A stretch of 64,000 nucleotides of DNA from DATBGE01 sp036558125 (GTDB taxonomy: Bacteria; Gemmatimonadota; Gemmatimonadetes; Gemmatimonadales; GWC2-71-9). This document shows, one piece after another, positions 59,659-64,000 of the stretch. The position numbers and the translations under genes were made by a program. Location: positions 33,940 to 97,939 of the forward strand of contig DATBGE010000026.1 of assembly GCA_036558125.1 (NCBI GenBank), given 5' to 3'. Every line of letters starts with the position of its first letter. Within the stretch, counting starts at the first letter, position 1. The notes under the pieces were generated by a model. That model was not told the DNA's origin, did no database searches, and saw only the letters and a program-made list of their open reading frames with translations.

Positions 59659-60653
59659 CGCCATTGCTCCGGCTTCAGGGTACGCTCCATGAGGTCTCCC
59701 ACCGCCTGCCCTGGCGGCTTCCCTTCGAAAAGTATGCTGTGTACCTGATCGCAAATGGGTAGTTCGACTCCGACCCGCTTCCCCATCGCTACCGCGCTGC
59801 GCGCGGTGTTGACGCCCTCCGCGACCGTCCGATGGGTGGTCTGGTACTCATCGAGGGTCTGACCCTTCGCCAGCGCGAGTCCCAGGGACCGGTTCCGGCT
59901 CAGCGCACCTGTCGTAGTGAGGATCAGGTCTCCCATTCCGGCCAGTCCGGCAAAGGTGAGCGGATCCGCGCCCTTCGCGACACCAAGTCGAGTAATCTCG
60001 GCCAGGCCCCGGGTGATCAGTGCCGCCCTGGGGTTGTGGCCGAGTCCCAGTCCTTCCAGGATCCCGGCGGCGATCGCGATCACATTCTTGAGGGCGCCCG
60101 CCAACTCGACTCCGGTGACGTCCTGGTTTGAGTAGACCCGGAAACGCGGCGCTGCGAACACGGCCTGCGCATCCTCGGCAGTTCGCTGCTCTTTTGCTGC
60201 CGCCACCACGGCGGTGGGTTGCTCCTGAAAAACCTCTAACGCGAAGCTCGGTCCGGAGAGTGCGACGACCCTGGCACCCGGCAGGACCTGCTCCAGTACT
60301 TCCGACATCAAGAGCAGCGATCCGGGTTCGAGACCCTTCGTGGCACTCACCACTAGCGTCCCTTCGAGCAGGCAGCCGGCGACCCGCGTCACTACATCCC
60401 GCACCACATGGCTGGGCGAGGCCGAGAGAATGACATCGGCACCCTGCACCGTCTCCACCGGATCCGCGTATGCTCGCAACCCCTTCGCCAGGCGGCATCC
60501 TGGCAGAAACAACGTGTTTTCCTGCTGCCGGTTGATCGATTCAACCACCTCTGGCTCATAGGCCCAGAGCCGGACCGAGAGTCCTTTCCGAGCGAGGAGG
60601 TCCGCCAACGTCGTTCCCCAGCTCCCGCCCCCCAGAACACCGACGGCCGTCAT
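59655..60653 (-). CDS. gpsA: Glycerol-3-phosphate dehydrogenase [NAD(P)+]
   Basis: Reduces dihydroxyacetone phosphate to sn-glycerol 3-phosphate, the acceptor for PlsY. V-G-V-L-G-G-G-S-W-G-T-T-L is the nucleotide motif, S-A-T-K-G-L-E holds a catalytic-site Lys, and G-A-L-K-N-V-I-A-I-A-A-G-I the second. 332 aa from ATG 60653, which overlaps the plsY stop; the open frame upstream is a shadow of plsY. Confidence 0.95.
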   Translation of the reverse strand: MTAVGVLGGGSWGTTLADLLARKGLSVRLWAYEPEVVESINRQQENTLFLPGCRLAKGLRAYADPVETVQGADVILSASPSHVVRDVVTRVAGCLLEGTLVVSATKGLEPGSLLLMSEVLEQVLPGARVVALSGPSFALEVFQEQPTAVVAAAKEQRTAEDAQAVFAAPRFRVYSNQDVTGVELAGALKNVIAIAAGILEGLGLGHNPRAALITRGLAEITRLGVAKGADPLTFAGLAGMGDLILTTTGALSRNRSLGLALAKGQTLDEYQTTHRTVAEGVNTARSAVAMGKRVGVELPICDQVHSILFEGKPPGQAVGDLMERTLKPEQWR

Positions 60654-61288
60654 CTCCGTAATGGGGCCGCATCGCCACGACGGCCGAAGCGGCTTTCCGT
60701 CCCGTTCAGCAATCGCTGGATGTTTGCGCGGTGTTTCCAGATCACAAAGAGCGCGACCGCGACGTCGAGTCCCAGCGCCGGGAGGGTACGCCGGCTGGGG
60801 TTGAGCAAATAGTCCGCGGGAGGGAAAACCGCGGCGGCTGCGACCGAGCCGAGCGACACGTAACCAGTAGAACGCACGAGCACGAGCCAGACGATCAAAG
60901 CCACCCCGAGCGCCTCGGGGGCCAGCCCCAGCAACATCCCCGCAGCAGTCGCGACCCCCTTCCCTCCCTTGAACCCGACGAATACCGAGTACACGTGTCC
61001 GACAACCGCCATCACTCCGCAGAGCGTCGGAAACAGTGTTATCCCCGGAAGTATCGGTCCCAGCAAGAGAACCGGAATCGCGCCCTTGGCCACATCGATC
61101 AGCCCGACCGGCACGGCGAACTTCCAACCTAACGTGCGGTAAAGATTCGTCGCACCGAGATTCTTGCTCCCGTGCTCCCGCAGATCGATGCCTCGGAACC
61201 ATTTCGCCGCGAGATAGCTCGTGGGAAAGGCTCCACACAAATACGATCCCAAGAGCAGCAGTGCCGCCAGGCCCGGATTCAGGTTCAC
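60650..61288 (-). CDS. plsY: Glycerol-3-phosphate acyltransferase PlsY
   Basis: Transfers acyl from acyl-phosphate (made by PlsX, gene at 15246) to glycerol 3-phosphate. G-S-Y-L-C-G-A-F-P-T-S-Y, G-S-K-N-L-G-A-T-N and G-F-K-G-G-K-G-V-A-T are the three conserved motifs. 212 aa with about five helices. GTG start overlapping the der stop. gpsA and plsY are adjacent, giving both substrate and enzyme. Confidence 0.95.
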   Translation of the reverse strand: MNLNPGLAALLLLGSYLCGAFPTSYLAAKWFRGIDLREHGSKNLGATNLYRTLGWKFAVPVGLIDVAKGAIPVLLLGPILPGITLFPTLCGVMAVVGHVYSVFVGFKGGKGVATAAGMLLGLAPEALGVALIVWLVLVRSTGYVSLGSVAAAAVFPPADYLLNPSRRTLPALGLDVAVALFVIWKHRANIQRLLNGTESRFGRRGDAAPLRR

Positions 61289-62613
61289 GAACGCCCTCGA
61301 GATGCCCGGCGCTTGAACTTGAGACGGACCGGCGCCCCGTCAAACCCCCATGCGGCGCGGAACCCGTTCAGCAGATAGCGCTGATAGGCCTCGGGTACAT
61401 CGGCCGGCCGATTGCACACGATCGCGAATGCGGGCGGTCGGGTGCCGACTTGCGAGGCGTACAGCAGCTTGACCTCCTCACCCGGTTTTTGCGGTGGCGC
61501 GTTACGCTGAATCAGGTCTTCGAGGACCTGATTTACCTCGGCTGTCGGCACCCGCCGCTCCCGTGCTTCAGCCACGGCGATGATCAGGTCGGACAGCTTC
61601 GACACCCGTTGCCCGGTCGTGGCCGAGGTGTAGACGAACGGCACAAAGCCCAGGAACGGTGCCTTTTCCGTCAGAAGATCCTGTCCCCGCTTTGCCGTGT
61701 TGGCATCCTTTTCAGGAATCAGGTCCCACTTGTTCACCACGACGATCAGCCCGCAGCCTCGGTCCCACGCCTCGGTCGCAATGCGCAGGTCTTGTACGTG
61801 GAGCCCGATCGAAGCATCGACGACCAGTACGCATACATCGGCCCGATCAATTGCGCGATGCGTCCGCAACGTCGAGTAGAACTCGAGGTCATCTTCTACT
61901 TTAGCGCGACGGCGTAAACCCGCTGTATCAATGAAGTTGAGCGTCTTGCCATGATATCGCAAGGGGGAGTCGACAGAATCTCGGGTGGTTCCCGGTTCCG
62001 GGGCGACCACATGTCGCTCTTCCCCGAGAAGTCGGTTGATCAGGGAAGACTTGCCGACGTTGGGTCGTCCAACCACCGCTACCTGGATTGCCTCCTCATC
62101 CTCGGCTGGATCCTTGGGTGGAAGCATCGAGACCATGGTGTCGAGCATGTCGCCGCTCGACTTCCCGACCTGCGCGGACACGGGGACCGGGTCGCCCAGA
62201 CCGAGCTCGTAGAACTGGAGATGCCCGGTGCTGGCTGGCAGATCATCCATCTTGTTCACCACCAGCAGGACGGGACGGCGGGAGCTCCGCAGCTGCGAGG
62301 CGATCTCCTGATCCACCGGATTCACCCCCTCTACTCCATCAACCACCAGGACGACAAGGTCGGCTGCCTGCACGGCCGCCTGAACCTGACGGCGGATCGC
62401 GACGTCCATGGAATCGGAGGAATGGGGTACCAGGCCGCCGGTGTCTACCACCCAGAAGCGACGTCCATTCCACTCTGCGTCTCCGAAATGCCGGTCACGA
62501 GTCGTGCCCGGGCGCTCAGAGACGATGGCCCGCCGGCCTCCGAGGACCCGGTTGAACAGGGTAGACTTGCCGACGTTGGGACGTCCGACGATTGCTACGG
62601 TAGGTTTGCTCAC
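61285..62613 (-). CDS. der: GTPase Der (EngA)
   Basis: Ribosome assembly GTPase with two tandem G domains and a C-terminal KH-like domain, 442 aa. Both G domains begin G-R-P-N-V-G-K-S, and each has D-T-A/G-G and N-K-W/M-D motifs. GTG 62613 gives the right N-terminus (S-K-P-T-V-A-I-V-G) and overlaps the DUF512 gene; the longer upstream frame is a shadow. Confidence 0.96.
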   Translation of the reverse strand: MSKPTVAIVGRPNVGKSTLFNRVLGGRRAIVSERPGTTRDRHFGDAEWNGRRFWVVDTGGLVPHSSDSMDVAIRRQVQAAVQAADLVVLVVDGVEGVNPVDQEIASQLRSSRRPVLLVVNKMDDLPASTGHLQFYELGLGDPVPVSAQVGKSSGDMLDTMVSMLPPKDPAEDEEAIQVAVVGRPNVGKSSLINRLLGEERHVVAPEPGTTRDSVDSPLRYHGKTLNFIDTAGLRRRAKVEDDLEFYSTLRTHRAIDRADVCVLVVDASIGLHVQDLRIATEAWDRGCGLIVVVNKWDLIPEKDANTAKRGQDLLTEKAPFLGFVPFVYTSATTGQRVSKLSDLIIAVAEARERRVPTAEVNQVLEDLIQRNAPPQKPGEEVKLLYASQVGTRPPAFAIVCNRPADVPEAYQRYLLNGFRAAWGFDGAPVRLKFKRRASRGRS

Positions 62614-63887
62614 GCGGCGACGGGGGTGTCCAGCGCGTCGGCGAAGAAATAGGAAGGTCGAATCTCCATGGGCGCGGTCGCCGCGAGTGCCTCGAAGGAC
62701 AGATCGTCCATGAATAGACCGTCGTCGTTGAGCGATTCGGCGGGGAGCAGCGCCAGATCGAAGTCCTTGCGCTCGAGAAGGGCGCGCCGGAATGCCGAGC
62801 CGGGAAGCAGGCCGGCGCAGGTTACCGAGGTGCCGAACAGGGTATTCTCGAGAACCAGCAATTCGAATTCGGCTCCCGTGTACTGCCGGAGCTGATCGAC
62901 CACTTGAGGCAACAGGGCACCCATGGAAGTGCCGGTCAAAACCGCGATTCGCTTTCCCTTCCAACTCGCCAGCGCGTCACGCTCTTCCGAGATGCGTTTC
63001 TGCAGGTAGCGCACGGAGCCTACCCCGTTTTCAACCTGCTCGAAGTCGCCGTAGGCCTCAGCGCTCGGGAGCTCGAGCCCAGCGCGAAGGTAGAGCTCAT
63101 CCGCGCCATACGCCCAGGTTATTCCCCGCTCTACCCTGGCACGATTGGCCCATGGCTCGAGCTGGCGGATGGCGGCAACACACTCCTCGCGGGTCGGCTC
63201 CCGCACCAAGCTGTGCTTGCTGAACTCCGTGAGCCCGACCGGCACGACCGAGACGTTGTGTACCACACGACCCAAAGCATAGAGATCGGAGAGACTCTGC
63301 TCCAGGACCTCCCCATCGTTCACACCAGGAGACATCACTATTTGAGTGTGAAACTCGATGCCCTGGGCCGCGAAGTGACGCAGTTGCTCGAGAACATCAG
63401 GCGCCAGGGGGTTGCGCAGCAGGTAGCGCCGGATGACCGGATCGGTCGCGTGGACCGACACGTAGAGTGGAGAGAGCCGGTATTCGATGATGCGCTGGAC
63501 ATCCCAGGGCTTCAGGTTGGTCAGGGTCGCGAAGTTTCCGTACTTGAACGAGAGCCGGTAGTCGTCATCCCGGATATAGAGCGTCTCGCGCAGCCCCTGG
63601 GGGAGCCCGTCCACAAAGCAGAAGTCGCAACGATTGGCGCAGCGACGGATCCTGGGCGGTTCCAGCGAGACACCGAGAGGCATCCCTTCGGCCCGCTCGA
63701 TATCGTACTCGATCTCCTCCCCGTCCGGCTGTCGGGCGTGCACGACGAACTCGTCGTCGGCGGTGAGGAATTCCCAGTCGAGGAAATCCTCCAAATCGCG
63801 GCCGTTGACGGAAAGGAGTTCGGTACCTGGCAGGACCCCAAGCTCCGCGGCGATCGATCCAGGCTGGACTGCGGCGACTCTAACCAT
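62610..63887 (-). CDS. DUF512 / PDZ radical-SAM-like iron-sulfur protein
   Basis: 425 aa. N-terminal PDZ-like domain (A-E-L-G-V-L-P-G-T-E-L-L-S-V-N-G), then a radical-SAM-type motif C-A-N-R-C-D-F-C-F (Cx3CxxC), then the DUF512 domain; this is the TIGR03279-like layout. Substrate and function are unknown in the family. I start at ATG 63887, where the PDZ domain begins; 24 further codons are open upstream. It precedes der in a coupled operon. Confidence 0.85.
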   Translation of the reverse strand: MVRVAAVQPGSIAAELGVLPGTELLSVNGRDLEDFLDWEFLTADDEFVVHARQPDGEEIEYDIERAEGMPLGVSLEPPRIRRCANRCDFCFVDGLPQGLRETLYIRDDDYRLSFKYGNFATLTNLKPWDVQRIIEYRLSPLYVSVHATDPVIRRYLLRNPLAPDVLEQLRHFAAQGIEFHTQIVMSPGVNDGEVLEQSLSDLYALGRVVHNVSVVPVGLTEFSKHSLVREPTREECVAAIRQLEPWANRARVERGITWAYGADELYLRAGLELPSAEAYGDFEQVENGVGSVRYLQKRISEERDALASWKGKRIAVLTGTSMGALLPQVVDQLRQYTGAEFELLVLENTLFGTSVTCAGLLPGSAFRRALLERKDFDLALLPAESLNDDGLFMDDLSFEALAATAPMEIRPSYFFADALDTPVAA

Positions 63888-63978
63888 TGAAAATCGGAGA
63901 CTCCGGGCGGACCGGCTGAAAGAGGCGGTAAAGGTGGCCCCAGAGGCCCCCGGATTCAAGACAGGAGAAAACAGAAGG

Positions 63979-64000
63979 GCGGCGACCTTCAGGTCGCCGC
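63979..64000 (-). terminator. Perfect hairpin at the right end of the window
   Basis: GCGGCGACCT-TC-AGGTCGCCGC, ten-base perfect stem, preceded on the plus strand by AGAAGG. Read on the minus strand it is followed by CTTCTGTTTTCTCC, a T-rich run, so it can end a transcript arriving from the right. The window edge hides what lies beyond. Confidence 0.55.

Noticed and set aside
1..64000. Insertion sequences, prophage genes, CRISPR arrays and rRNA genes
   Set aside because: None were found by reading both strands; every coding block has an ordinary chromosomal gene or a short intergenic gap.

Overview
The window is about 64 kb of a high-GC, densely packed bacterial chromosome. It carries lipopolysaccharide genes (kdsB, kdsA, kdsC, lptC, lptA, lptB), a type II fatty acid cluster, the futalosine route to menaquinone (mqnE, mqnA, mqnC) and rpoN. 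That combination points to a diderm (Gram-negative) bacterium. The futalosine pathway, Gram-negative envelope, high GC and gene style best fit the Gemmatimonadota or a near relative. This assignment is an inference; no rRNA gene is present to test it. No insertion sequence, prophage or CRISPR array was seen.

Layout. 1-7223: the 3' part of a complex I operon (nuoH partial to nuoN). 7232-11043: a phosphohexomutase and a large UPF0182 membrane protein. 11143-14524: sucC-sucD, an EIIA-like/CBS protein and ndk. 14583-20426: yceD-rpmF-plsX-fabH-fabD-fabG-acpP-fabF, closed by a clear intrinsic terminator. 20548-27220: accessory genes, namely a Rieske/flavodoxin-like fusion, two paralogous membrane proteins on the minus strand, a Tat-exported amidase and an outer-membrane barrel. 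27295-31960: mqnE-mqnA-mqnC-ispF and a DedA/TerB-like fusion. 31887-38375: a lipoprotein subtilase, a Xer recombinase, a VanZ-like protein and an ABC exporter. 38427-39930: an unknown membrane-anchored protein and trpG/pabA. 40027-48497: kdsB-pyrG-kdsA-kdsC-lptC-lptA-lptB-rpoN. 48494-55350: glycosyltransferases, a flippase-like protein, a YfhO-like protein, a polyprenol-phosphate mannosyltransferase and dapF. 55521-63887: an all-minus-strand run (TPR protein, tRNA-Arg, apt, acyP, dedA, pcm, surE, a MerR-type regulator, gpsA, plsY, der and a DUF512 radical-SAM protein).

The most notable finding is in the AT-rich gap at 55351-55520. A 28-bp element at 55450-55477 closely resembles the chromosome dimer resolution site dif, with a near-perfect XerD arm. 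It lies where gene orientation flips from mainly plus (left) to entirely minus (right), as expected at a replication terminus. GGGNAGGG octamers of the type read by FtsK also point toward it from both sides in a by-eye scan. A Xer tyrosine recombinase lies about 21 kb away. I read this window as spanning the terminus of the chromosome.

Other unusual points are an LptB with a 140-residue N-terminal extension, a DedA/TerB fusion that seems to start at CTG, a 74-bp tail-to-tail gene overlap, an altered Cys spacing in MqnE, promoters placed so close to start codons that mRNAs would be leaderless or nearly so, and three phased direct repeats upstream of the Xer gene. Most genes overlap their neighbours by 4-8 bp (ATGA, GTGA, TGATG), so translation is probably coupled through long operons.
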